In this document: positions 1 to 12,630 of the stretch, one piece after another | Layout: each line of letters begins with the position of its first letter | Numbering within the stretch: position 1 is the first letter of the stretch | Assembly (NCBI GenBank): GCA_026225945.1 | Contig: JAMJFZ010003746.1 | Coordinates: 2,525,001 to 2,589,000, forward strand | DNA length: 64,000 bases | Source: Cricetomys ansorgei | Taxonomy: Eukaryota > Chordata > Mammalia > Rodentia > Nesomyidae | Direction: 5' to 3' | Made by a program: the position numbers and the translations under genes | Notes under the pieces: model-generated | What the model saw: only the letters and a program-made list of their open reading frames with translations | The model's database searches: none | What the model was told of the DNA's origin: nothing

Positions 1-121
1 CACATCAATCGTTACTCAGGAAAATGTTCCTCAAACTTATCTTCAGGCAAATCTGATGAAAGCATTTTCATAATTGAGGTTCCCTTTTTCCAGATGACCC
101 TAGCTTGTGCCAAGTTGAAAA
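1..121 (+). repeat. End fragment of a rodent interspersed repeat
   Basis: The segment reads through AATCTGATGAAAGCATTTTC, ATTGAGGTTCCCTTTTTCC and CTAGCTTGTGCCAAGTTGA. These are hallmark 3' phrases of a very common rodent medium-copy repeat whose name I cannot assign safely. It is truncated by the window start. Confidence 0.6.
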
Positions 122-184
122 AAGAGGCACAGAGGAAGGGAATGGATGAAAACTGCAGGGTAGAGGGACAAACTAAACTTTCAG

Positions 185-330
185 AGAAGTAAGAAACTCT
201 GAAGCAGGAAGAGGCCCTAGAAATTATCTGCTCTAAAGCTTTACAACCCAGAGAAGCTGAGAAATGTCCCCAAAGTTCCATAACAAGTGAGCGCCACACA
301 GGACTGGAACCAGATTCCGAACCACCGTGT
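185..330 (-). repeat. Probable MIR
   Basis: Diverged MIR-like order on the minus strand: AAGCTGAGAAATGTCCCCAA, then the ACAGGACTGGAACCAGATTC part. Weak but in the expected order. Confidence 0.4.
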
Positions 331-1625
331 TCAGTGCTCACCTCATGCCACAGCCTCCAAACTTGGATGTACAGGCCTGCAGGGCTAGGGCACAGAGTTC
401 TGCACTTGCAGGGAATCTGAATGAGTGCTCTCCTCAGCAGCCCCAGGGCAGAGAAGATGTGCTTTTGTGCACAAGTGTCTTGGTATCACAAGATGACCTG
501 CAGAGGGCCTGACCAATCTCCCCTTTACAGACATGGCCAGCATCACACCTGCCCAAGATCCCCCATAAGGCAAGGAACAGAGCCAGGCCCAGAGCCCAAT
601 TATAGCAATAGGTTCATCCTTTATAGCAAGCTTCCCTGGGGTGTCCAGGACCCAATGGCAATGGAGACAGGAGCTAGAGTTAGGGAGCTGACAGCAGGGA
701 CAGGATCTAGCGCTCCCCCAGAGACTTCATGTCAAGTTCTGTGATGACTGCACCCCCAAGCACCTGGAAACAGACAACAGTCTCTACTGGAGGAACCTGA
801 AGCTTACAAAGGTTGTGTTGTACCTTAAGCCATCAAGTTAGCAGCTAGAATGGGACCCAGGCCCAGAAAGTAGGTTGCTGAGTTTTGAGACCACTTTGTG
901 TCAATCTGCCTGAGGTGGCCCTAAGGGCGTTTCAGATAGCTAGCTCTCCTAGCCCTCCTACTGCCTCTCCTCTTCCTAACCATGTCCCAACCGGCTCAGG
1001 ACAGTGACTCTCAACCCAGGCTGCAAGGCTCCATTCTCATTGTCTGGTATCTATCAGGAAGGGGCACAGGAAGGCAACTGAGGCAGGCCCTGTGAATATC
1101 TACTCATTAGATGTCACCTCACTGCCTCTACCTGTCGGGAGGGAGCCAAGCGTGAAGTACTTCATGTGTCGACACCACCTCCCCTACTACAAACACATAC
1201 ACAAGCAGATGCTAAAGCACCAGGCTGATGCTAGAGGATACTGTGTGTTTAGAAGACAAAGACAGACAGTCAGTCAGACAGATAGACAGACAGACAGAGT
1301 TGCAGCTATGATGCAGAGGAGCACCCAGCAAGCCCAATGCACTTGTGCACCCTCCAAGAACCAAATCATTGTTTAAACTGCCCACTTGATGACAGCACCA
1401 GGCCCCACCTTTTCAAGAGCTTTGAGTATACCAGGCTCTCTCTTTATCTGTTCTAGGCAGTCTGGAACTTTCATGCTGCTAGTACTATGGGCTGCATTTT
1501 CTCCCTCTCCTCAGGGGGGAAAGCACCTTCTATAGGAGAGTCAGCCAAACCAGCCATGCAGTGACAGCTGTAGATTCAGGTTCCTGGACACCTACACTGG
1601 AATGCACTTTCTGAGTACCAAGCTG

Positions 1626-2070
1626 ATAGTTATCTATTCCCACCCAGCAACTATCTGGTTCCTATTTCCATCTAGTAACTATTTTACCTGGTGACTATTC
1701 TTACCTAGTTATTATCTAGGGTTCTCAACCATTGTGGGTTCTCACAGCCACCAGAAAACACATATTTCCAATGGTCTTAAGAACTTAGACACTGCTCAGT
1801 AGCAAAATTACAGTTATGAAGTAACAATGAAAATAATTTTATGGGGGGCGGGAGGGGTGGTCACCACAACATGAGGAACTATATTAAAGCATTACAGCAT
1901 TAGGAAGGTCGAGAACCACTGATCTAGTCCCACCTAATTAACTATCTAGTACTGCAAAGTAACTCTCTAGTTCTACCTGATAACTATCTTTCCCAACTAA
2001 TAACTCACTCTCTGGTCCCTCCTTAACTATCTGGTATCACTTAGTAACTCTCCAGTCCTGCCTAGTCCTT
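1626..2070 (+). repeat. Degenerate minisatellite, about 20-23 bp period
   Basis: Roughly a dozen imperfect units around TAACTATCTAGTCCCACC, each with a TAACT/GACTAT start and a CTAG or CTGG middle. They lie on both sides of the SPIN copy at 1720-1921. The array was one block before the insertion. Confidence 0.7.
1720..1921 (-). mobile_element. SPIN-type hAT MITE
   Basis: The element runs from GGTTCTCAACC to GAGAACCACTG, a near-complete pair of hAT-like inverted ends. The interior phrases are AGTAGCAAAATTACAGTTAT, GAAAATAATTTTATGG, CACCACAACATGAGGAACT and GCATTAGGAAGGT, which match the SPIN (Space Invaders) nonautonomous family as I remember it. ATCTAG flanks both ends (1714-1719 and 1922-1927), but the host minisatellite repeats that word, so it is not proof of a target duplication. 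Confidence 0.85.
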
Positions 2071-3190
2071 GGCCGCAACATCTACAGTGCAGGGAGTTTG
2101 GGAAGTACGTCGACGTTCAAAGTGGGGAAGCTGGAGTTAAAATTACCTTTGTCATCACCTGCTTTATGAACTGGAAGTTCTTTGGGCCTCAAGGACTCCC
2201 TGCTCTCCCTCATGGTGGTTATCTACAGGGTCCCCATCCCATCACTCTGTGCTCTGAAGACAGCCTGACCAAGCTCAGCTTCTCACCCATTCGGGGGCTA
2301 CGTGAGGCTTAGCAGACTGGACATTTTATCAGTAGACCTTGCTTAGACCTGCATCCTATTATAGTTACTTTGGGGTAAATGAACTCAATATCCCAAAAAG
2401 GGAGTGTTGTTTGCTCCCCAGGTCATCTTCTTTTACTTTCTAACCACTACCCAAAAATGTTTAATCTTCCCCTAGAAACTCACAAATAAAACTGAATACT
2501 CCAACTGGCTGGAAAGAAGCATAGTGACCCTGTCTAAATAAATTTTAATTAAAAAAAATAGCCAGCACTAAGTCTCAGAGTTCTAGTACTGTCTATTCCT
2601 GGTCAGGTGACATGGAGAGTTTTATGTGGCTTATCCCATCCCTGGTATAATCAGGGCTGAGCTTCAAGGTCTTTTCCAGCGTTACTCCGTGATGCTCAGA
2701 TGTTGAGTCTTGTGTCCATAGTGACAGTCCAGTCCTTTAAAGACATATTTTCTAAGGGCCCCTTACTCCTTCCTGTGTGTTCAAAGTAGATGCATGTTAC
2801 TACAGGTGATGCTTTCATCTTCGGCTATCCCATAACCTTGCCTGGAGAACTCTGTAGAATGTCTGGGGGCTAGTGGGACCTCTAGCATCTAGAATTTGAT
2901 AAAAAAAAACTTTCAAGGTGTTTCAAGGCAGAGCCCAGGCTGAGAATTCCTGTTCCCAGGCCCTAAGCCAAGAGCTAGAGTCATTGACCACTATGTTCTC
3001 CTGTATCTCCTGGCCCATTCACACTAGAAAGAGGTCAGGTTGTGAGCTGCCACAACACCATGCCAGGGGAAAGAAAGTTATAAAGCAGTATGCAACGACA
3101 AAAGCCACATAAGCAAGCCCCTAGCTTGGATACAAGTTCATGTTCTACATCGATTATATACAAGTTTTCTCCCTGGGACAGGTTTAGTGC

Positions 3191-3508
3191 CCCTTCTCTC
3201 AAATGCTTGGGTCTGAAAGTGTTTCATGCTTAAGATTTGATTGAATTTTGGAATCTCTGCAGATTCCTAATGAGAAGTCTTGGGGATGAGACCCAAGTCT
3301 GAACTTGAGATCCACGTATGTTCCATAAACGCTTCACACACACACATACAGACAACATAGATTTCAGTGCCTTCATTTTCACTGCAACCTGTCACATAAG
3401 ATCAAGTGGAGTGCTTTCCATTTATGGAATAATATTGATAATATCAAAGTATTAGATTTTAGAAGAATTCAGATTTCAGATTTTCCATTTAGGGATGCTT
3501 GTAATACA
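3191..3508. mobile_element. Ancient Tigger-like DNA transposon relic
   Basis: The phrases CTCAAATGCTTGGGTCTG, ATTGAATTTTGGAATCTCTG, CTTGGGGATGAGACCCAAGT and, at the other end, CAGATTTCAGATTTTCCATT and AGGGATGCTTGTAAT follow in the order of a known mammalian pogo/Tigger MITE. It ends 0.2 kb from the AT-AC donor of intron 2. Confidence 0.65.
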
Positions 3509-3576
3509 ACAAATTCCAGGACCTTGCCCTCTGAGATGGTGACTCGTGGAGTCTAGAGGGAAGGTCTAACACTCTA

Positions 3577-4158
<582 letters not shown>

Positions 4159-4309
4159 CTATTGCAAGACCTTGGGAGGTGACGTACAAAAACACTAGTA
4201 TGTATGCTGAGAAATACAGCCAGAAAATCCACTCTAGGCCCTGCCTGACCTGTCCAGTGGATGACCTTGGGCATGCCACTCTCCTCTGGTCGCACTGACT
4301 TGACTTGGA

Positions 4310-4640
4310 CCGACAGGGGTGTGGCGTGTGCTTTTGTAGCCCGGAGCCAGTGAGAAAGAGTGCAGGGAAAGGTGAAATTAATGCAACATCCGGGCCTTAA
4401 AACACATATTTATAAGAGCACGCACGTAAAAGGATACTCATTTAGGCAGAGAATGAAGGTGAGATGCAGGGAATCGAGGAAGGAAAGCGAATGAGCGAGT
4501 ATTCACACCAGCACAGGAACCGAGGGTGCAGATGCACAGCGCGCTGAAGCGTGGGATTCTCTCAACTCCGACTCGAGCTCCGATAGATGAACACGGCACG
4601 GGGAGGGGGACCGGCTAGAGCGAGCTCATATCCAGTGACA
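4310..4640. promoter_or_regulatory. CpG cluster just upstream of exon 2
   Basis: About 20 CpGs occur in 330 bases, in an otherwise CpG-poor intron. They include CACGCACG, GCGCGCTGAAGCG, CTCCGACTCGAGCTCCG and CACGGCACGG. A TATTTATAAG box lies at about 4408-4417 on the plus strand. It is 0.3-0.6 kb 5' of exon 2 in gene orientation. It could be an enhancer, a minor promoter or an old GC-rich insertion. No repeat family was recognised. Confidence 0.4.
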
Positions 4641-7428
4641 CAGTATGGATGTTGGATGTCCTCCTCCAAGACCACCCTGATGTGGTCTCAGGGAGGCATT
4701 AGGGTGGCAATGGGACCTCTGTGGTAGGGCCTTCCGCAGGCCACTTCCTTCCACCACTGAGATGATTAAGTCGCTTTAGTAACTTAGCTACTGCTCAGCT
4801 AAGGTGAGTCAGTTATTATGTCTCTAGCAATCAAAAGAGACCCAGCCAATATGTGTGCACGGCTCTCAACACTTGCTGGATTCCAAAGTCTATGTATTCC
4901 CCACCCTGGCAGCAACATTCAGTGAGTTTCAACTGTAAGCCAGATGAGTGACATCAGTACCCAAAACGCTGACGAAAGGATTCTGAGACTTCTCTGAGCA
5001 CCACAGAAAAGCTCATCAGGACAGATTATCATTGCCTACCACGAACAGAGGGGAAACAGTGAGAAATGCACAGGTGCTGCGAACTGTCACCCTTAAGGAC
5101 CAGGGCAAGCCCTTCAGGCCCTCTTTGGTACCAGCTGTCATCAGCCACCTGCACAACTGCCATCTGATACCTGCGGCATTCAACTTCAGCCTCGTTCCAC
5201 AGATCCTGGTAAAGTGTTGCCACTGTACCCACTTCCCTGACGTACCCATCTCACCACACACTCCCTTCCTCTGCCCAAGGCTCCAGGCAGCTGCTGCACC
5301 CCAGAGGCACAGTATATTTACCAGAATATCAGGGTTACATAGAGCAGACCTTTCCTAGACCGGGAGGTCGCCTCTGTCACGGATTGTCACCGCCCGCCCT
5401 GGCCCGCCCTGCTCTGAATACGTAGACCCTGAGTACAAAGTAAGGAAGGCCTCAAGAAGGCTGGGAACTTAGACTTTCTTCTTAAGACCCCAGAGCAGAA
5501 AGCCGAGAGCGTGGATTTGGAGTCAAGGCAGCTGAAGCAGAGATGCTCTCCTAAGCAACAAGATAAGTGTCTTCATTCAACACACAGGAAAACAAAGGAG
5601 TGCACGACTCGTTAAAGGTCTCAAAGTGAGACAATGGAAGACCCTGCTGCACTCGGGGCTCGTGGTGAGCTGGCAGGCTGCATTCCTCCTCCTCGGCTCT
5701 TTCAACACTCTATGCGCATGCACACGTGTGTGCACACAGCACCCAGAGACATACACAACTCCTCCCAGACTCTCCAGGCTGAGGAGAAAGTGGTGAACAT
5801 CTTTATTTAATGAACAGCATCTCCAACGCTAACTTCTGACTTCTCAGGGTACCTCCCTGGCGACCAAGAGTGGAAAGTGTCCCTGTTTCTTCTTCTTACG
5901 CTGGAGTAGCCAAGTCCAAAGTGACCCTGTGTCCCACCTTGGCTTGCCAAACTGGACTGGCATTTAACACCCCTTGCTCTGTTCTGTCTGCACCATGCAA
6001 TTTTGACTTTGTAGATCCTACTTGGCATTGACAAAATGTAGTGGACACTGTCTTAGCTCGCGGATTTACCTTCCCCTGCATCTGTAACAGCAGCCATGCT
6101 CCCCTGCCACCAGCCTTGCGCACTCCAAACCCCTACTCCTGTCAACGTACCACAATGGCCCTTGGTTGGTCACCATCACTGCTCGCATATCAGGTGCCTG
6201 TACACAGACCAAGCAGTTCCAGGGCTTTTGGATGCCCCTGAGAAAACGGTGGAAAGCACCAGTGTGAAACCAGCAAGGCATCCTGGGGACCCTGAGCATA
6301 AGACAGGGTCTCCCTGAGCAGGGGGTACAGTTCCAATGTCCAGGCCTCTTGGATGGACTCCTGAGCACCCTCACACACCACAGGGTTCCTTATTTATATT
6401 GAGGCCCATTCCCAGAACACCAAGGGACCTCTGAAGCACACCATCTGGAGAAAGTGTATGTTAAGAGGCCTGAGTGCAGGGGAGTGGAATGTCAACTTCT
6501 CCCAGGCCAAAGGTCAAGAACACAGCTATGCTAGAATACTGCTATAGTCTTTGAAGGGTGACCAGCACTCCCTCTGTAAATGGTCGCAAGCGGGAAAGAG
6601 GGCTGTGTATTCTCCAAGGTCAGTCTCCATGAGGGTTGTACTTTAAGGTCACTGTGACCTTAGCTTCTCCTCGTCACTTTCCCATCCATACTTGAGATCC
6701 TAGCAGTGTCTCAAAAGCATTCACAATGAGAAGCATAGCCATCCACGAATCCCAGGCGTGGGGAACTTCCATCTCTGTAGCAAGGATTCTGAACCCAGAG
6801 TAACACCATGAAGGTAGGGCAGCCCACATTGTTTCTCTGATGGTTTTGTTAGCACAAAATCACCACCCAATGCAAAGACCAATTTTCAAATTATAAGGCT
6901 GATTCAAAGCTTTGCCTCTAGGCTGCCAGCTGAACCGATGCCACCGGCTAAGTCTGGTCTGGCTCCAGCACTACTGGTCTATATCCACTGATCCTCTGGT
7001 GCCCAAGACAACCCCAGAATAGCAGCGCAGCATTAGACCACATGGAAACAGATAAAAGCTCGACAGCACCAACCTCTTATAGACATAAGGAAAATGACTC
7101 CTGGTTGTCCAATGGCTGGGCTCCTTTGCAGATAGCAGCGTCCTTGCCTACTTCATGTAGGTGCTGCTTCTTCTCAGAAGGACAAGGATGCAAGCGGGAC
7201 CCCAGCACAGACTCCTGCCCTGAAGGAGCCCAGATAGAAATCCTAGTCATGGAACAGACACATGTTTCCTCGCTGTCAACATGAGCACAGCTTGGTGCTG
7301 CATACCTCCTAGTCAGAAATATGTCCAGCGATGAAAGAGTAGGTTTCTAAATTCATTCCCACCCCAGAAGATGCTCAACAGCTATTGCTAGTGACTAATA
7401 ATGATGAGGTCCTGCTAAGCAAGAATGG
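4641..7428. other. Intron 1 stretch with little that can be assigned
   Basis: Mostly unique-looking sequence. There is a diverged MIR-like patch near 5550-5640 (minus) and a short duplication CGCCCGCCCTGGCCCGCCCTG-like at about 5390-5410. No coding exon is seen. Confidence 0.5.
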
Positions 7429-7791
7429 TGTCATGGTTTGTGTGACACACTTGTCCCCTAAAGGCTCACGGGCTTCGTCACCATTACACGAGGGTGGCAA
7501 ACCTTCAAGAGGTGGGATCTGATGAGAGGAATTTAAGTCAGTCGGAATATGACCTTGAGGGAATAGAACCCACCCCTTCCTGTTCTGTTGGTTCCCTGCC
7601 ACCATGAGGTGAAAGGTCTATACTGCGAGCCATACTGCCCGACCATGATGTAGTGCCTCCCACAGATCCAAAAGCCACGAGCCAATGGGCCATGGACTGA
7701 GCCTTCTAAAACTGTGAGTCAAAGCAAACCATTCCTTCTTACATGCTGTGGCCTCTGTTACAGTTTCATAGTGACAGAGAGCTAACTGACA
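7429..7791 (+). mobile_element. MaLR-type solo LTR
   Basis: It starts TGTCATGGTTTGTGTGAC, with CAAGAGGTGGGATCTGATG, CCATGATGTAGTGCCTCC, AAACTGTGAGTCAAAGCAAA and the end GTTACAGTTTCATAGTGACA..CTAACTGACA. These are the usual landmarks of ERVL-MaLR LTRs in order, with TG...CA ends. No internal region is attached. Confidence 0.75.
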
Positions 7792-9311
7792 TGAAGACAG
7801 ACTACAGGTAGAGAGTAAAAGTTTACCCAATGGTGTCTGTCCATCTGCACCTTAAGCACTGTGTCCCTTCAGTTACTCCACAGATAGGGGAGGAGCTCTG
7901 AAGACAGAGATGTGACTAATGATTCTTTCCTCCTATGCCATCACTCTGGTCCAGGCCAACATCCATCTTCCCCCAGAATGCTACATGGATCCCTGACCAT
8001 GCTCTCATTCCCAGGGTTCCCCACCTCCAGCCCCAGCCTCGCTTGCTGCCAGTTGCAGTTAGAATACTAACTCGGGCCCTGTCATTCTCTCTACTTCGAT
8101 CATGTTCAAACTCCAGTTTCCTCTGTCAGGCTTCTTAAAGCCTGTGTAGGTTGACCCAGCCCAGCTTCCCTGAGCTTGCTACACCCTGGCCTCCTTTCAT
8201 CCCTCAGAATTTCTCAGTTCTTGTCAGTCACATGGACTTAGGAAGTTCTTCCCTCTGCTCTTCGCTTAATGGTTCCTTCTTATACTCCAGGCCTAGCTTT
8301 AAATAATTCTGCCTACAAACCTCTAATCTATGGAATCAGAACCCAACGAGCAGCTTCAGTATTGTGCCCCACCCTCCTCCATGCCACCCTTAAGTAAAGA
8401 TGTCTAGGTCCCTGGGCAACAAAAAGGAATCCTCAGTGAGCCACGAACATGAGAAAGGCTTCAACAGCATAGCCCCTGTCTGTGGTCACGAGCCTTCTGA
8501 CACAAATAGAGCTGGTCACTCCTTGAAGAATACCTCAGTGACTGGCAGTACTGAAGGCAGTTCACCCAGGAAGGGGAAGGCTACAAATGGATGGCTTGCT
8601 GGTCACTCAAGAGTCTCTGCAAAACAGAGCAAAGGCCTCTTTTCAGCCATCTTTTTGACTTTTACATATGTCAATCATCCCTCATAGTAACAAGGGCCTC
8701 ACATTCTCCTAAAAGCACAGTAGCCATCCTAGAACAGAAGCTGCACTGGCTTGAGTGTCTCCTGGCCTGGGCTCAACATCAGCTCGGAGGAGCTTATCCA
8801 TAGATGAACCCAGTGGGCTTAGAAGGGTCACCCCATGGCATGGAGTGACAAGTCAATGGCCAGCTTGACAACTCTTCAATTTTTTTCCACTGCCTTCCTG
8901 GACTACAGAGGCAAAAAGCTAACACAAGTCTCAGTCTTTCTGAAGCCAGAATTCCTAATGCAGCTTTGAGACTGAACAATGAAGACTCAAACTGAAACTA
9001 ACCAGGTTGGGCAGGAATCTGCTCACTAATACAGTGCTTCAGGGTCCTTCCAACAGCTCCCCGATCCCACTGGGCACTGAGGGCTTTGACTTTCCCAGCT
9101 TCCTAACCAAATTAGTTGCCTTGACCTGCTCAGTAGTGCCCTTTAGGTGTCATTCCTACAAGCCCATCCTAGGACCTCCTCCCTGAGCTCTTCCAGCTAA
9201 CTCCAAAGCTCTTCAATTCCTGTATCAAGTACCTTTCTTCCTAAAATGGTCACAGCAGCTCGAGACGTGTCAACCTACAGCAACATGCTATGCAGTCCAG
9301 CTTTGATGATG
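7792..9311. other. Intron 1 stretch, possible old L2 fragments
   Basis: The C/T-rich sequence at 7950-8330 and 9040-9250 has the rhythm of decayed L2 3' sequence on the plus strand, but I cannot anchor it. Nothing else is seen. Confidence 0.3.
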
Positions 9312-9488
9312 TTGTTTGGGGGGTTGTTGTTTGTTTGTTTGTTTTCTGGGACAGAGTCTCACTCTATAGCCCTGGCTGAGCCTGAAATTCACTGTTTGGA
9401 GCCCAAGATAGCCTCAAACTAAAGACAATTCTCCTGCCCCAGCCACCCAAGTGCTGGGATTAACAGGCATGAGCCACCACTCCCAGGT
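9312..9488 (-). mobile_element. B1 SINE
   Basis: A T-rich start with (GTTT)n, then GACAGAGTCTCACTCTATAG, and an end with AAGTGCTGGGATTAACAGGC and ATGAGCCACCACTCCCAGG. This is an inverted B1 copy with moderate divergence. Confidence 0.9.
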
Positions 9489-12219
9489 CCAATTATAACA
9501 TTCACCATAGTGAAAATGGGATGTCATCTTGGACTATCCAATATGGCAGCCACCAATCAAATGTGTCTGAAGCCCCTGAGATGCCTCTGGTTCAACCGAG
9601 GAAGTACATTTTAAGTTCTACTTCATTTCAATTATTTCCCATCTAAGTAGACACGTGAGTCTAGAGACTACCACGTTGGACAGTACTACTGTGCACGCAG
9701 GGACAAGCACAGGGAAGACTAAATACTGTAGAAAAGAGAGATAAGAAAGCACTTATCTCTTGTTTCTAATCGGGGAAAGGGAGCCACGAAGAATGGGTCT
9801 GGATGTGATTGGGTAGCATTCTCAATCTTGAAATAGCCACTACACTGCGAAAAGACCTACCAAGCGTAAGGATTCTCAGCCCCAACAGACAATAAAGCCA
9901 TAACTATCTTTATCTGTCTGACACTGAAAAAATCAGTGTGGAACTTTTCCTCAGTGGGCAAATAGAAGCCTGATGTTGTCCTTCAAGCTGGGAGGCGAGG
10001 TTGAGATGGAAGCTCCCCCCCTTTGGGTGTGCCTGCCCTGGACATGTGCCACCTGAGTTGCTTGAACACAACATAGCAGCATTCCCCTTCTTCCTCGTCT
10101 TTCCAGAAGAGATGAGTTGCAGAGAAAGTCCCATGCCCACAGCCACCACATCTACTCCATAATGAAGGGACGGCAAGGGGCAAGGACATCTGCAGCATCT
10201 CCCCAACTCAGCAGATCAGCTGCTGCCTTAAATAGAGCACCTTCCTCTGACAACCTGCCAAAGGCAGGAGGCAAGGCAGGTGGAGAACCCTAGTGCTTCC
10301 CCAGCCACACTAACCATAAGGCCGCCAAGCAGACAGCACCCACAGCTTCTTCTCTACTCTTTGCAGTGTAGCAAGTGAAGACGGTGACAGAGGGAAAGGA
10401 ACCCCAGTAGAGAGTCCCATGGAGGAAAGCCATCTGTTCTTGATCAAGGTTAACCTTTCCCTGCTAGAACACTAATCATAATGCCACTGCATCCTTGGTG
10501 GCCAGCGTCAGCAAGCATGAGGGGGTAAACAGATGCATGCAGCTAAATCACAGGCTTCAATTACTGAGAGCAAACCACAAATACTAGTAAAATACTCCTT
10601 CATGTCTTCCCTGGCACGGAGAAAAGGGAGACTTCCCACTTTCACTGTTCGCACAAAAGCACTGGCCACTACCACAGTGTGCTCTAGGTTCCCAGCTTTA
10701 TGAGCTGTCACCCGTGCTGCGGTGGGCTTTGGCGACACAGCTTTGAGTCATTTCTGCTCCTGTAAGAAACCCCCACCCACATTCCTGTAAGTAACCCCAG
10801 TAAAACTCACTGGCTCACTGCAAATCACTTGATTTTGGTGGTACCCATGACGTGAGCTCCTATCTAGGGTGAGGAGACATGTGTGTTGTGTCTCCCCAGG
10901 AAAGCTCTGTCATACAGCACACACACACCAGGCCCCTGTTATAAAATACCAAGCAGACACTTCTCTGGCCTCAGTCAACAGCTCTGACAAAAGAGAATTA
11001 ATAATGCATTCCTTATTGGGCAACCAAGAATACTAAATGAGAGCAACAGCTATTATTAAGAACTGTTCCAGATACTCGCACAAAGCACCTCAGGACACAA
11101 AGGAAGAACTACCTTCTTTCCATGAAGAGAAATAAACACGAAGAGTGTTTTATTATTTTTTAAAATACTTTCCCTACAGCATATCCCCTAGTTTAAGCAA
11201 CCATCTCTTTAAAGTTGCTGCATTCCATACACAGGGATTAACAGTGTCAGTTCCTGAGCAGAAGATCCAAGTACAAAGAGATCTAGAGACTCCCACAAAA
11301 CGCTGCTCCCCTTCCAAGAAGTCTGTCAGGAATGGTTCTGAAATTGTTCCACTATTGGGGTTGCACGGCAAAGCAGAGGGGTGCTACTCCTCACATTCAC
11401 ACAATGAAAACCAACATAGGTACAAAAAACTGAGTCACCCGGGCCTGCCGTCTTACTCCCGGATGCCTCTCACCCTCACCGAGGTGGAGCAAGGAGACAC
11501 CATTCCCTTATTGCTTCACATTCCCTGGACTTTTAATAATGATGCTATGAGCAAACTAAAATACTTCTTTTCATTTACAATGGTTACACCCATTTGTTTC
11601 ATGAACTCCAAGAACCTCTTCCAACAGGCAGACAACAGCAAAAACAAGAACAACAAACCCACAGATAGGAAATAGCTCCATGTAGATATAGAACTGTCTA
11701 GACTCCAAGACAAAATACTCAGAGCTCTCGCCCTTAGTCCCAGCTCCTTCCCCTCTGCTCTGTGTTCACTCCTGTAAGTTCCCCCCTTCACTCTTCCTTG
11801 TCTTCAGAATGAAACTCTAAACACTAAGAAGTCCTCTGCCTCAGCACTCAGGCCCCAGAGCTCTCTAGCCCAGGCATCACATGGCTCTCACATTCTTGTC
11901 AGCTAGCCTGACCCTGCCAGTGTACTCCCCTGCACACTGACCTTGAAGCCAGCATCCTCTCCCTCAACCAACAGCCGGGCTCTTTCCAACGGAGAGGCAG
12001 TCTGAGATAGAATCCAGCTTCTCTTACCCACTGCCTCCCGATACCCTGTGTGTAAGAACCAAGTGCAACCCATGGCATCCATCTGGGAAAGGCAGCGAGG
12101 AGACCCAGAGAGATCTCCTTCTCTTCTACTGCATTAGGTCCACCCTAGGCTCATCACAGTTTACACGGAAGTCCATAAAGCCAGAGGAGCACTGTACCAC
12201 AACTATGATTTCTATGACC
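9489..12219. other. Intron 1 stretch without clear features
   Basis: Mostly unassigned. There is a short MIR-like minus piece at 11040-11112, and C/T-rich possible L2 at 11740-12030. A 176-codon open frame at 11145-11675 shows no recognisable protein. Confidence 0.4.
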
Positions 12220-12630
12220 AATGTTAGAAAGTAGCAATGCTGGTGACCATAGAGAAAAGAGAACCACTATGCATGTCTTGTTGGCAGTGTGAAATGCTGC
12301 AAGTCACTGTAAAAAGCAGGATAGAAGTTCCTCAAAAAAAATCAAATATAAAAATTATTATATGAGCCAGTAATCCACTAGTGGGCATACACCCAAATTT
12401 ATTAAAATGTAAATGTTCTGATGGCTATTTGCCTAGCAGAGTTCAGAGCAGCAGTATTCACAAGGGATAAAGACATAAATGACACAAGGGTTCACCAATG
12501 GATCAACAGGTTAGCAAAATGTGGTTTACACTGGAATATTGTTCAGCCCTAAAAGGCAAGGATATTCTGATAACATGCTTTCACTGGAGAAAAACATCAT
12601 GGCAAGTGAAATAAGCCAGATGTAACAGAA
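12220..12630 (+). mobile_element. Old mammalian L1 3' region
   Basis: The order is typical of L1M tails: GTTGGCAGTGTGAAATG, AGAAGTTCCTCAAAAAAAAT, TGAGCCAGTAATCCACTAGT, CACAAGGGATAAAGACATAA, CACTGGAATATTGTTCAGCC and GTGAAATAAGCCAGATG. It is a noncoding relic. Confidence 0.85.

Noticed and set aside
11145..11675. 176-codon open frame
   Set aside because: No recognisable domain or conservation hint, A/T-rich, inside intron 1.
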